Assembly (NCBI RefSeq): GCF_003614885.1
Contig: NZ_QZMS01000011.1
Location: forward strand, 434,001-498,000
Reading direction: 5' to 3'
DNA length: 64,000 nt
Origin: Photobacterium salinisoli
GTDB taxonomy: Bacteria > Pseudomonadota > Gammaproteobacteria > Enterobacterales > Vibrionaceae
The position numbers and the translations under genes were made by a program. Of the stretch, positions 51,508 to 61,500 are shown piece after piece; within the stretch, counting starts at the first letter, position 1, and each line of letters opens with the position of its first letter. A model generated the notes under the pieces. The model was not told the origin of the DNA, searched no databases, and saw nothing but the letters and a program-made list of their open reading frames with translations.

Positions 51508-54500
51508 TCAAGATTCTTCAATAGAACTATCTTGACTAACTTTACCGAAAGATTTGAGTCTGAGAAACTTAGACGAAAAGCTATCTTGCGGAATTTTTTT
51601 CTTTAACAGCTCATGGAAGTTTTCGTCATGCGTTGTAAGAATAATCTGCTTATTGAACTTAACACTAATCATCCGAAGAGTATCAATCAGCCCTAGTGTG
51701 TTTATGGCATCTATGGACTGAACTGGGTCGTCAATTAGGATACAATCTACATCATTTTCTTCGTCATCTTTAGCATTTATCGCTCTAGCAAGAAAAATAC
51801 TTAGCGCTAGTACATTAATTTGTGCCGAACTAAAACTTAACGTTGGAGACATAAGTTGATTGCTTTTTGAACTTCGAGCAGACACTAATAGTTTTGGCTT
51901 ATCTTCTGCCGTACACGTGAATATAATTTCCTTATATTCTGGGTGGGGATCAATGCTTTGATATATCTTATTAATTAAATCCGTATTAAAGAAAGCATCA
52001 ACTCTCGAACTAATTTCCTTTCCTAAAGATATAGAATCATTCTCTAGCTCAATAGAAATACTGTATAGCTTTTTTAATTTACAATTTATTCCACGTAATT
52101 TTGATTGGATTTCTGTTATATCTAAATAGCCGATCAACTCTTCAGAGATATCTTTAACTGTTGACACGAGCACCAACAGCTTATGATTCTTATCATCCTT
52201 CAAAGAAACATCATTGATCATGTTTTCAATACTTAATCTGATGAAGGTACTAAGGTCTTCATTGCTAGCTGAATCATAACCATTCAAGATATTAAAAAAC
52301 CATGGCATAGACTTTATGATTATATCCATATCATCTTGTAAAGCATGGATTTTATTATTTCTTTCTCTTAGTTCTAAGTTACAATAAGGGCTTTTTTCGA
52401 CATGAAGATCAATAACTTTCTCTGCATCCACCAACTTACTTTTTTCGGCTATGTACTGTGCAAGCTTAGCATCAAGTTCTGTAATAAAATTTATCGCTAA
52501 CTCTGTAATCTCAGCTATAGATGAGCTCTGTTCTAATTTTGATTTCGTAATGAATTCGTTAAGCTTTACGTAACCAGATAGTTTTGCATTGGACTCTGAA
52601 AGTCTGTTTTCTATATCTTGCAATTTATTTATGTCATCTACGTTCACATTGCCATATTCAATTTCTTTTTTCAGCAGCTCTGCACTATTGTATAACTCAT
52701 CAACACACTGAATTAATGTAGACATCCTACCATCCAGATGGAGGTTGTACTCTTCTTTTGACATGTACATAACAGAAGTGTTCAGTATATCCATTTCTTG
52801 TTTTATTTTGGAAAACTCTTCTCTAAGATTTATAATTTCAATCTCTTTTTTAGCCTTCTTTAAATCCAGAACATCTATTTCTCTTTTTGCTGATACAATA
52901 TAATTAGAGATAAACGTTTTAAACGCTCCAAGTGTAGCGTTCAAATTATTCTCTAACTTTGATTTATCATCATTGAGCTTATTCAAGTCGACCACTAAAG
53001 ACTTCTCTAACTCTGAGAGAGCTGAGTTTTTGCTAATCCTAGCTAATAATTCTTCATAGCTATGGTTAGGTCTATCGCAAAGAGGACAGTGGCTTTGCTG
53101 AGTTTCAGAAATTAGAACGCTAGCTTTTTCAATTAAAGTCAGAACATCCGAGTTTTGTTTTCTAACTTCATTAAGTTTCTGGTGCTTAGCATTGACATCT
53201 CTGTCAAAAATTGAAATTTCATCTTCTATATTTTTATATCTATCAGTTATATCACGAAGTAAATTATTATCTTTCTGTGAAATATTCCCCTTTTCTAAAT
53301 ACTTGGTCACATCATTTATTTTTAAACATTTAACTTCGTCCATCTCTTCTTTAGTTGACTTTATTTTATTTAGATAAGTATCACATTCATTATTTAAGAC
53401 TTCGAATTTTAATTTGAAATCTCTTTCAGCCTTAATGAGCTTACTGATCTTATCATATGTATCATTTAACTGAGTTTTTTTGGATTTTACCTCACTTAAC
53501 TCTTTTTCTAGAACAACTCTTTCCGACAATAGTTTTGATAATTTTCTTTTATTATCATTAAGCCTTTCCGACTTGGAGGTTAAGACCTTTTTATGACCCT
53601 CCAGCTCTCGCTCCACATTTGTTTTTTGTAAATATACTTCTGTGAATTTTTTTGCATCTTCACAAATTTGAATTAAATCAATGCGTTCACTTTCTGCATC
53701 TTTTATATTATTATCTAATTTAATTTTCGCTTGAATAAATTCATCTAGCTTACTTATATTACTATTTAGAAGTATAATTCTTTCTCTCTCTTCTTTAAAT
53801 GAGAGATATTGCTGATACATAGATATAGCAAGTTCAATTTTTGATAGTTGTGACTCAAGAGTCAAAACTTCTTCTTTGTTAATCTTCGAGTTTTTTTCGA
53901 GGCTATTGTATAACTCTATTATTCGAGATGAAAGTGCGAAGTGACTACTTTCATTGTATGGGGCTGATATTAACGGTAGAGCTATATTTTCATTAGATTT
54001 ATTTAACTCGCTAATAATTCGGTTAACTTCATCTACATTATTGAGAATTTCAAGTTGTGATTTTTCTTCTTTTTCTAATGTAAGCTTCTCAGCAACAAGC
54101 TTTTCTTCCTCGTTTGAAATTTCAGACTTGACAGATAGAATAGACGTCCTTACGCGATTGATTTCAACTAACTCACCATCAATCTCTGAGAACTTTAGAA
54201 ATCTGTCTTCAGAGTTTGTTTCTCGCAAAAATGCATCTATAGACTCTTGATATAGCATTGACGATTCAAAGTAATTATTGATATTACTCTTGGATTGAAT
54301 TCTAAGATCTGAACTATTTTTCTGACTATTTTTATATGAAGATATAAATGGCTTCTCATTTCTGTCTGTAGAAACCCTAACTATTGTCTTTAAATTTAGT
54401 GGTGCATTCTTATTTCTTATTACTAACTGTTTTTCTCCTTGAGTGTTATGCTGTCTACACTCCTCAAGGTTTAACTTTGATAGTTTATCACTACGAACAT

Positions 54501-54690
54501 ATCTTGTTATTTTTTTAGTTATCGCAAAATCTATTGCGTCAAAGAAAGATGTTTTCCCAAATCCATTAGGAGCAAACAGAGAAATGAAGTTAGCAGGGGT
54601 TTCACTATCACTACTAGTAAAATCAAAGGTGCCATCTTCTTTTTGCAGGTAGGACTTAAATGCTTGTATTTCAACTTTTTTTAACTTCAT
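51508..54690 (-). CDS. Rad50-like ABC ATPase of a predicted ABC-3C conflict system
   Basis: A 1,060-residue SMC/Rad50-type ATPase. Walker A is APNGFGKTS (Lys46). Two long coiled coils (about 180-525 and 545-880) flank a zinc-hook-like CPLC at about 534-537. The signature region LSFSSAQINVLAL is near 950, Walker B ILIDDPVQSID near 983, and the H-loop histidine LTTHDE near 1020. The signature is the SxxQ type of AAA_23/RecN relatives. It probably binds DNA and acts as the sensor or motor of the system. It is AT-rich unlike the flanking chromosome and lies 2 bp after the middle gene. Confidence 0.9.
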   Translation of the reverse strand: MKLKKVEIQAFKSYLQKEDGTFDFTSSDSETPANFISLFAPNGFGKTSFFDAIDFAITKKITRYVRSDKLSKLNLEECRQHNTQGEKQLVIRNKNAPLNLKTIVRVSTDRNEKPFISSYKNSQKNSSDLRIQSKSNINNYFESSMLYQESIDAFLRETNSEDRFLKFSEIDGELVEINRVRTSILSVKSEISNEEEKLVAEKLTLEKEEKSQLEILNNVDEVNRIISELNKSNENIALPLISAPYNESSHFALSSRIIELYNSLEKNSKINKEEVLTLESQLSKIELAISMYQQYLSFKEERERIILLNSNISKLDEFIQAKIKLDNNIKDAESERIDLIQICEDAKKFTEVYLQKTNVERELEGHKKVLTSKSERLNDNKRKLSKLLSERVVLEKELSEVKSKKTQLNDTYDKISKLIKAERDFKLKFEVLNNECDTYLNKIKSTKEEMDEVKCLKINDVTKYLEKGNISQKDNNLLRDITDRYKNIEDEISIFDRDVNAKHQKLNEVRKQNSDVLTLIEKASVLISETQQSHCPLCDRPNHSYEELLARISKNSALSELEKSLVVDLNKLNDDKSKLENNLNATLGAFKTFISNYIVSAKREIDVLDLKKAKKEIEIINLREEFSKIKQEMDILNTSVMYMSKEEYNLHLDGRMSTLIQCVDELYNSAELLKKEIEYGNVNVDDINKLQDIENRLSESNAKLSGYVKLNEFITKSKLEQSSSIAEITELAINFITELDAKLAQYIAEKSKLVDAEKVIDLHVEKSPYCNLELRERNNKIHALQDDMDIIIKSMPWFFNILNGYDSASNEDLSTFIRLSIENMINDVSLKDDKNHKLLVLVSTVKDISEELIGYLDITEIQSKLRGINCKLKKLYSISIELENDSISLGKEISSRVDAFFNTDLINKIYQSIDPHPEYKEIIFTCTAEDKPKLLVSARSSKSNQLMSPTLSFSSAQINVLALSIFLARAINAKDDEENDVDCILIDDPVQSIDAINTLGLIDTLRMISVKFNKQIILTTHDENFHELLKKKIPQDSFSSKFLRLKSFGKVSQDSSIEES

Positions 54691-54692
54691 TA

Positions 54693-55253
54693 TTATTGAC
54701 CTAACATTCTATTTATCCAATCTACCCTAGCATCTTTTGAAACTCTATCTCGGCCAAATGTAATATTCTCGCTAGTAATTGACTTTGAATACCCCCCCAA
54801 TAATTCTTTCCATTTGTCATTATTAGACGTATTATTAGACAAATCAAAATTTCTAAGAAGCAATCTATTATTTAAAAACTCTATAGTTTTTTCCTTTAAA
54901 ATCTCTTCACTTTTAGTTGAAAGTTCTAGAACTAGTTTACGCATGTAAAATTTATCATTCTCAATTTCATATTTTGTTTCTAGGGATGTTTCACCTGTAA
55001 CTATAAATATCAAGTAATTGTTCCACCTTTCAAACTCAGTGGTTTCATTAGCACTTAGGTATTCATAATTTAAAACGTCTGCAATATCTTCCCACTGCTC
55101 TTTTAAATCGCTTTCTTTTTCGAACACCAAACAAAATGCATTTACTTTAGCTGACATAGTCATATTACAAGACAAGACAAATTTTCTTATATTATAATCT
55201 GGTACTAGATCCGAAAAACTATGATTTTCTTCAAAAGATATATCATTCTTCAT
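54693..55253 (-). CDS. Middle component of ABC-3C-like system
   Basis: A 186-residue protein without a familiar catalytic motif. It has a helical N-terminus (SAKVNAFCLVF), a beta segment with RWNNYLIFIVTGE, and IENDKFYMRKLVLE followed by a helical C-terminal part. The combination of size, position directly before the ABC ATPase, and the ExDKFxxRKLV segment is what the small middle components of ABC three-component systems show. The match is by memory of the family pattern. It overlaps the protease gene by 11 bp. Confidence 0.65.
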   Translation of the reverse strand: MKNDISFEENHSFSDLVPDYNIRKFVLSCNMTMSAKVNAFCLVFEKESDLKEQWEDIADVLNYEYLSANETTEFERWNNYLIFIVTGETSLETKYEIENDKFYMRKLVLELSTKSEEILKEKTIEFLNNRLLLRNFDLSNNTSNNDKWKELLGGYSKSITSENITFGRDRVSKDARVDWINRMLGQ

Positions 55254-56574
55254 CAGCTAAAAATTCCCTATAACTATTATTTAAACTTTCTTTCACTTGT
55301 TCGCTATCAAATACGGTGTAGCAACTATAATCATCTTCATTATCGGACAGGCATCTGTCATTGACTGATGGCCAATGTAATATGTCATTTTTTATATTAC
55401 GGTTACGGTTTACAACTTCTATCCTATGCTTCTGACTAACAATAGAACTAGATATGTCATTTAACGTCATTTCAGAGACTTTTTTGTCTAATATAGGGCT
55501 TCCTACATTAGCGTTTTGTGGCGAGAAGATTAGTATTTTTGACGATTCATTTATCGGACCAAAGTCAGTTTCTAAAATATATGTTCTAAATAGTTTTTTA
55601 AAATTAACTTTTTTATGGTCAAAGACAAATCTAAATTTTAAAAACAACTCATCCAAATAATTTTCATTGCAATAATCAGAGTCTGATGGAGGGTTTAGAG
55701 ATAGGTATATCGACAAGAATTCTAAGAAACCTCTCCATAAGCATCTATTGTACAAATCATTCTTCTTTTGTGCATGCGTTAATATCTTATTCTCAAACTT
55801 ATCTAAAATTGAGTTTGGATTAACCGTCGACGAGTTAGTTACCCCATATTCTTCTAATATGGTCCGCAAACATCCTTTAATTCCATTTAAGCTCCCATCA
55901 TTCTCTAAATTAACATATTCGAAAATTATATTCCTATATATTTCGAAGCTTCGAAGATAGTCTGGTATCACCAATTTCCAGTTATTATTATTGAGGATTT
56001 CGATGTAACTAGCAATCTTTATAGCATCTACTTGACTGTTTGAAGACTCAGGGATTCTCATACCAATCTCAACAGCCAAAATGCTAAAACTTCCTGTTTC
56101 TCGATCAATCGAGAAGATACCACCTCCCGAAAAACCTTCGACATCATCAATTGGCGCAATACCATCTAGAAAAAAAGTGTATTTCTCATCGCCTATATCA
56201 TGAAGTTCGCAGTTGTATGAACCTAATTGGTCTATGACTTTTTCTTGATGTCTATTTTGCTCCGGATATCCATAAAGCTTCAAATTCTGACTGAAGTGTT
56301 CGTAATTGCTCTCATAAAAGTGTACACCTTCATCTACCTTAGATATCTTTAGAATGGCAAGATCAATATCATTATGCTCTAGTTTATCTAAAACTCTGAT
56401 ATCAAGACCATTCACACTTTCAATATGAATATCCTCAATATCTATCTCAGTAATCACATGTTTTGCAGTAAAAATATAAGAGTATTCATCAGTGCATGGG
56501 TTGATTATGACGCCACTTCCTTCCATAACCTTTACAGTGGAATTCTTAATTTTTTGTAATGCTAATTCATACAT
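55243..56574 (-). CDS. Trypsin-like serine protease with C-terminal system domain (predicted effector)
   Basis: A 443-residue cytoplasmic protein without a signal peptide. The N-terminal trypsin-like domain (about 1-210) has a catalytic triad His39 (TAKHV), Asp71 (NDIDLAIL) and Ser149 (EGFSGGGIF). The C-terminal half (about 215-443) is helical and unlike a known protease domain, consistent with the C-terminal docking domains of ABC-3C effectors. An intracellular trypsin-like protease is a plausible suicide effector. It overlaps the MBL gene by 8 bp and the middle gene by 11 bp. Confidence 0.82.
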   Translation of the reverse strand: MYELALQKIKNSTVKVMEGSGVIINPCTDEYSYIFTAKHVITEIDIEDIHIESVNGLDIRVLDKLEHNDIDLAILKISKVDEGVHFYESNYEHFSQNLKLYGYPEQNRHQEKVIDQLGSYNCELHDIGDEKYTFFLDGIAPIDDVEGFSGGGIFSIDRETGSFSILAVEIGMRIPESSNSQVDAIKIASYIEILNNNNWKLVIPDYLRSFEIYRNIIFEYVNLENDGSLNGIKGCLRTILEEYGVTNSSTVNPNSILDKFENKILTHAQKKNDLYNRCLWRGFLEFLSIYLSLNPPSDSDYCNENYLDELFLKFRFVFDHKKVNFKKLFRTYILETDFGPINESSKILIFSPQNANVGSPILDKKVSEMTLNDISSSIVSQKHRIEVVNRNRNIKNDILHWPSVNDRCLSDNEDDYSCYTVFDSEQVKESLNNSYREFLADEE

Positions 56575-57646
56575 TTAAGGGATCTTCACACCTTTTAATT
56601 ACAACACCTGAGCCTGCTAATGTTTCCAGCTCTTCTTTAGTAAAGATTTTCTTGATAAGTTGTGGGTAATTAAATATCAGGCTGGGCTTATCTATTGTTT
56701 TAATTATTCTTGCTAGTGTCAACTTATTCGGTAAGCCATGTAAGCTACCATCAGTAGATATTATGAAGCTCTTACACTCAATTAGGCGCAAAAAATCATA
56801 GCTTGTATTATATTTGCTGCCATGATGTGAAAGTTTAATACAGTCAAATGTCAGCATTTTTTCATCAGAACCTTCATTCCCTTTACTGCTGACTATCTTT
56901 GACAAAGAATCACATATAACATCGTCATGTGCATCTCCGAGAAGCAAAATTTTTTTCGACATATATTCAAAGACAAAAGCTATTGAGCTTCCGTTATGAA
57001 TAGATGTATCTCCCTCAAAAACATCATTTTCACTTAACTCATAAATATTTGACTTATAATCTTTTTCAGACGCTGATGTCACACTTCTAGGAGCTTCTTT
57101 TTCCCACTTATGAAGTAACTTTGACAGCTTTTCTAATGTGGGCGACAACACCGTAATTTTCGCATCATAAAAATCAATTGAATGTCCAGAAACAATCAAT
57201 TCCTCATCCCATATACCAAGTTCTGTTATACGCTCTTCTAACGTAACTCCTTGCTTTACACTTGTTTCCCCATCCTTGCGGTTCTTTCTTTCAAGATATA
57301 GTTCATTACTCGGATTACTTTCGGCGTTAAAATATTGCTTAATCAGCCTTCCAGAGTTAAACCATATGCTGTCACACAAATCTGTGAGCAACTCTCCAGT
57401 TTCAAACCCTTTGATAAGTCCGCCAATATGATCATCATCAACATGAGTTAAGATCAGCTTGTCTACACGCTCGCCGTTATCTCTAAGTATCTTTAGTGCT
57501 TTATAAAGCTCGCCTTTCTGTGTGGCTGTTTTGTATACAGAGGACTTACCACCATCGACAAGAATATTTCGCTTAGTTCCATTATGAACCCAAGATAGCA
57601 GGATGCAGTCACCGTTTTTTGCTTTTAGTACTCGAACCGTAATCAC
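56567..57646 (-). CDS. ComEC/Rec2-like MBL-fold hydrolase in the ABC-3C-like operon
   Basis: A 359-residue cytoplasmic MBL protein. The metal motif is THVDDDHIGG (residues 67-76), where an Asp replaces the second His, as is usual for the ComEC-like branch. A further ligand is in LLGDAHDD, and SHHGSKYN follows. There are no membrane helices, so it is a stand-alone nuclease-like domain rather than a DNA channel. It is the first gene of the four-gene operon, and such MBL proteins often accompany trypsin-like proteases in conflict loci. A nuclease or phosphodiesterase role is inference. Confidence 0.85.
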   Translation of the reverse strand: MITVRVLKAKNGDCILLSWVHNGTKRNILVDGGKSSVYKTATQKGELYKALKILRDNGERVDKLILTHVDDDHIGGLIKGFETGELLTDLCDSIWFNSGRLIKQYFNAESNPSNELYLERKNRKDGETSVKQGVTLEERITELGIWDEELIVSGHSIDFYDAKITVLSPTLEKLSKLLHKWEKEAPRSVTSASEKDYKSNIYELSENDVFEGDTSIHNGSSIAFVFEYMSKKILLLGDAHDDVICDSLSKIVSSKGNEGSDEKMLTFDCIKLSHHGSKYNTSYDFLRLIECKSFIISTDGSLHGLPNKLTLARIIKTIDKPSLIFNYPQLIKKIFTKEELETLAGSGVVIKRCEDPLNV

Positions 57647-57850
57647 TGAGGGACCTTACCTAGTATAGACGAGGAAAATTATACCAATCACAATGATACA
57701 AGTGAAACAGGGTGGGCAGACATTGTGAACCATATGTTTTTAATTACAAAAAGTAAGACAAATAATACTTTGGTGAAGTGAGTGGTTAATCGCCTGAAAA
57801 AAGAAATGGGGCAATAACGAGTTACAAGCCCAAACAGTGCCAATACCCCA
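57647..57850. promoter_or_regulatory. Upstream region of the ABC-3C-like operon
   Basis: About 200 bp between the MBL start and repeat U4 must hold the operon promoter on the minus strand. No clear operator is seen. Confidence 0.4.
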
Positions 57851-58022
57851 GGGAAAAATTCATGGATGAATTTTTAGGTTGTCGGCGCCGGGAGCGCCTA
57901 CAACCGACCCGGACCACAACCAGCGAACAAACAGGCATTTCTGGGCACTCTTTGGGCCAGCAAAGAGTGTCTGGCGCGCTTCGAAAATGCTGAGATTGCC
58001 ACTGAACCCCAGCGCGACATAC
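57851..58022 (+). repeat. Island repeat unit U4 (172 bp, plus orientation, subtype II tail)
   Basis: Opposite in orientation to U1-U3. It shares the three palindromes with the other units, but its tail (TTCGAAAATG and GAGATTGCCACTGAACC) matches U1 instead of U2/U3/U5. Confidence 0.9.
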
Positions 58023-58252
58023 TCGCAAGAACCTCAGAATTCCCCAAAACCACGCTACCGCCAAAGCGCTCCATCAAGAACCCCCTGAACCTCTCGTTTC
58101 CAAGACTAGAACACGGTTTCAGGGTTGCTTTATTGAATCAACCACAGTGTGATTTCAGCCAACAAATAAGTACAACGCCCTTGTTTTGCAATGTCCCTCT
58201 AACTAACAACGGGACAATTCCAAGATTGGATCTAACCATTTCCACTCCCCCA
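58023..58252. other. Spacer between repeat units U4 and U5
   Basis: About 230 bp with no gene. No ORF of note or hairpin is seen apart from short ones. Confidence 0.5.
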
Positions 58253-58423
58253 GGGAAAAATTCAGGACGAATTTTTAGGTTGTCGGCGCTGGGAGCGCCT
58301 ACAACCGGCCCGGACAACACCAACGAACAAGCAGGCATTTCTGGGCACTCTTTGAGCCAGCAAAGAGTGTCTGGCGCGCGTCATACCATGGCGAGGGAAG
58401 CAGTGAACCCAAGCGCGACATAC
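58253..58423 (+). repeat. Island repeat unit U5 (171 bp, plus orientation, subtype I tail)
   Basis: Full unit, mirror image of U3 across the cassette. Flanking bases TCCACTCCCC before the unit are also shared with U3, so the homology may extend slightly outside the 171 bp. Confidence 0.92.
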
Positions 58424-58467
58424 CGACACAAATCCTGAAATCACCCAACCCACGGCAAATAAAAAAT

Positions 58468-58495
58468 GCCCGGACAGGCACTGCACTGTCCGGGC
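58468..58495 (-). terminator. Intrinsic terminator of the multidomain cytochrome gene
   Basis: GCCCGGACAG/CTGTCCGGGC 10-bp stem with an 8-nt loop. On the minus strand it is followed by ATTTTTTATTT. Confidence 0.88.
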
Positions 58496-58543
58496 AACAC
58501 GGGAGGTCAATCACCCCACCCTCCCCAAGAGAAATATCCCTCG

Positions 58544-61500
58544 CTAGTTCGCGTACCTCAACCGCGCATCAGCCCAATCCGCATGGTCATAGCCATCGCC
58601 ATCACCCGCAGTGCCCACAACCAACTTCAGCTCAGTGACATTGGACGGGATCGGCAGGTTAACAGTGACCGGCGCCTGACTGCCGGTCAGCGTGACACTC
58701 TGATAGGCCAGACTGCCGTTGAGCCAGACTTCAAACACCACACTGCCGTTATTGCCCACTTCATCATCGACGCCAATCACCGCCTGGAACTGGTCATACT
58801 CACCGGCCACCAGGGTATAGGTGACGGTGGAATCTGCATGCACGCCAAGTCCCTTGCTGTATACCGAACCGCCAATCGTGATCGGATTGCCGTCATTCGC
58901 CAGTTCTTCACCGTTGCTGGTGTCTTTTTCCAGCGGCCCCCAGCCGTTGATCACAGTCCCGGTTTCGGTCATGTCGCTGAGATAGCTGTACTGACTCTGG
59001 CCGGAAGACTGCAGCAGTTTGGCATCGCCCCAGCTGGCATGGTCACTGCCGACACCATTACCGGCACCCGTTACCACCAGTTTCAGCTCATAGTTATCCG
59101 GGTTCAGATTGATGGAGACATACTGAGCGGTGTCTGAACCGGTCAGCGTGCCGCTCTGATAACTCAGCACACCATCCACCCAGACTTCAAACACCACACT
59201 ACCGCTGCCACCGACTTCATCATCGACACCGACGAAGGCACGGAACTGGGTATAATTTCCACCGCTGATGTCATACACCACTTCAGACTCAGCATGGACG
59301 CCCAGACCTTTCTGATACTGCGTACCACCAATAGAGATGGTGCCGCCGTCATCTGCCGCTGCCTCACCGTTGCTGGCATCTTTTTCAAACGGCCCCCAGC
59401 CATTGCTGGATGACACTTCTGTCAGGTCGCTCAGGTACACCACTGTGGCTTCTGCCGGTGGCTCAGGCACTACGATTTCCGGCCCTTCGTACTCAATCTG
59501 CTCCAGGTAGGCAACAAGTGCCGCCCGTTCACTGGCGCTGCTGACGCTGTGCTGGGAACCGGTTTGCAGCACGTCATTGAGTGTTGCCGCCTGTCCGTTG
59601 TGGAAATACGGTGGTGTTGACCATACGCCAATCAGTGTTGGTGTATCAAAACCCACACCGCCAAGCGCATTCCCGCTTCCCTGACCGGATGAGGCCTGAA
59701 TGGTGCCGACATCATGACGCTGGTTATCGGTATAGAAATCGCCGCTGTGGCAGGTGTCGCAGCCTTTTTGCGTGAACAGTGTCTTACCTGTCGATGCGGC
59801 CGCCGTCAGACTGCCGTCCTGATTGCGGTACGGACTGCGCGGATACTGATTCAGGCTGCTGACATAAAACGCCAGGTTATCCAGATCAGCACTGTAACCG
59901 GCTTTATTGGCCCCTAACGGATCCGAGGTCAGCGCGAAGATGGCATCATCCAGAAAACCCACGCCCTGAAACGCCAGACGAATGTCGTTTTCAAAGTCAT
60001 GAATTTCATCGAAATTTGCTGTCCAGTGAACCCGGCCATTCCCCATACCGACCCGGCCGAGCAGAGAAATGGTATTTCGCAGCCCTTCACCGCGGTCGGT
60101 AAAGTCCCAGACTCGGTTATCACTGTCACCGTCTGTGTGACAGCCGGCACACGAGATATAGCCATCACGGGTCATACGCGCATCGCTGGCGTTGTAGAAA
60201 ATCTGTTTACCGGCCAGTACGCGCGGATGCATGGTTTCATTCGACACCAGCGAAATATCCGCCAGTTTGGCAATGGCTTCGCCCTCATTTTCAAACGGCG
60301 TTAAATCATGAACAGAGATGGTGCGCGACAGGAAATTATGCACGAATAGCAGATTACCGGCTTTCACCAAACCTCGTGGGGCTTTTCCTGAGTCGGCAAT
60401 TTCACTGGCCCGCTCGCGGGTATAGGCATCGCGAACCTCTACGCTGTTTTGTCCTTCCAGCGCAATGTAGACATAATCGCCCAGCTCGCTGAATACCAGC
60501 GCTTTGGGCTGTGCCCTGTCGTCCATGTCCATTTGCAGACTGGGTACTTCTGCCAGCGTATTCAGGTTGATCTGCGAGGTAATGGCACGCAGCGTGGTTT
60601 CGAAGGTCAGCGCCTGATTCGGATCACCTTCATTGTACTCACCGCGATCCACATTGGCTTTGATCGCCGGTACCCATGCCGACTGACCATCCGGCGAGAT
60701 GGTGACCGCATTGAGATAATTCGGGATCCCGCGGCTTCTGTCTTCGCCATCCACAGTCGTGGTGTCTTTCTGCAGATTCACCACAGAGTCCACAGACATT
60801 GAACCGACATGCACAGCAACGACCTCAGCATGAGACTGGGGAGAGATAAAACGCGTGACTAATGCGGTGGCCGAATCGCTGTCGACTGCAATACCTCTGG
60901 CGCTCTGGCCCACACTGACCGTGCCGGTAATGGTGCGGTTCGACGGATTGATTTTGACCATTTCGCCTGTTGCCTGCAAAGTGACCAGCGCGGCACTGCC
61001 GTCCGGTGTAAATACCACGCCATGCGGCTGGCTGGCGCGCGGCAAATTGATGGTATGCAGTACGCTGCCGGTTGGAGACAGGACTTTGATGTTGTCGCTG
61101 TCCTGGTTCGCAACCCAGAGGTTGCCGTCCGGGGCGATGGCCAGCGTACGGGGTTTTTCGCCAACCTGAGTTTCCCATACTTTGCCAAACGGTGAGGTCT
61201 GGCTGATGGCCGACACTGTGCCGTTATCTTCATTGACCGCGTACACACGGTTTGCATCTTTCACTATGGTGCTGGCGGTCGTCGGCGTGTTCAGTGTCAG
61301 CGGGTTGTATACCGTGTGCTGCTGCGTTTTGCTCGTGGTCAGTGAGCCCGATTCGCGCACAGTCACAATGGCATTCCAGTGATTTGGCGAGCTGTAGGTG
61401 TGGCTGACCGAGCCACTGCTGGAAAATGCGGTTGGCGGTGTGCCGTCACCAAAGTCCCAGGAATACTCCAGATTGCCGCCCAGCAAAGGAGAAGCCGAGG

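Noticed and set aside
56567-57646. Calling the island MBL protein a DNA-uptake ComEC
   Set aside because: It lacks all membrane helices and the OB/competence domains; only the MBL domain is shared.
49480-58423. Integron attC sites or a CRISPR array as explanation for the repeats
   Set aside because: The ends lack the RYYYAAC/GTTRRRY attC core, copies are about 171 bp and inverted, and there are no regular short spacers or cas genes.
38044-58423. Island integrated at tRNA-Ser
   Set aside because: The tRNA is over 11 kb from the island with ordinary genes in between, and no integrase was found.
57851-58438. Several 60-100-residue frames inside the island repeats (57879-58088, 58133-58438, 58262-58510 and others)
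   Set aside because: They follow palindromic repeat DNA on both strands and change frame between copies, so they are shadows of the repeat.
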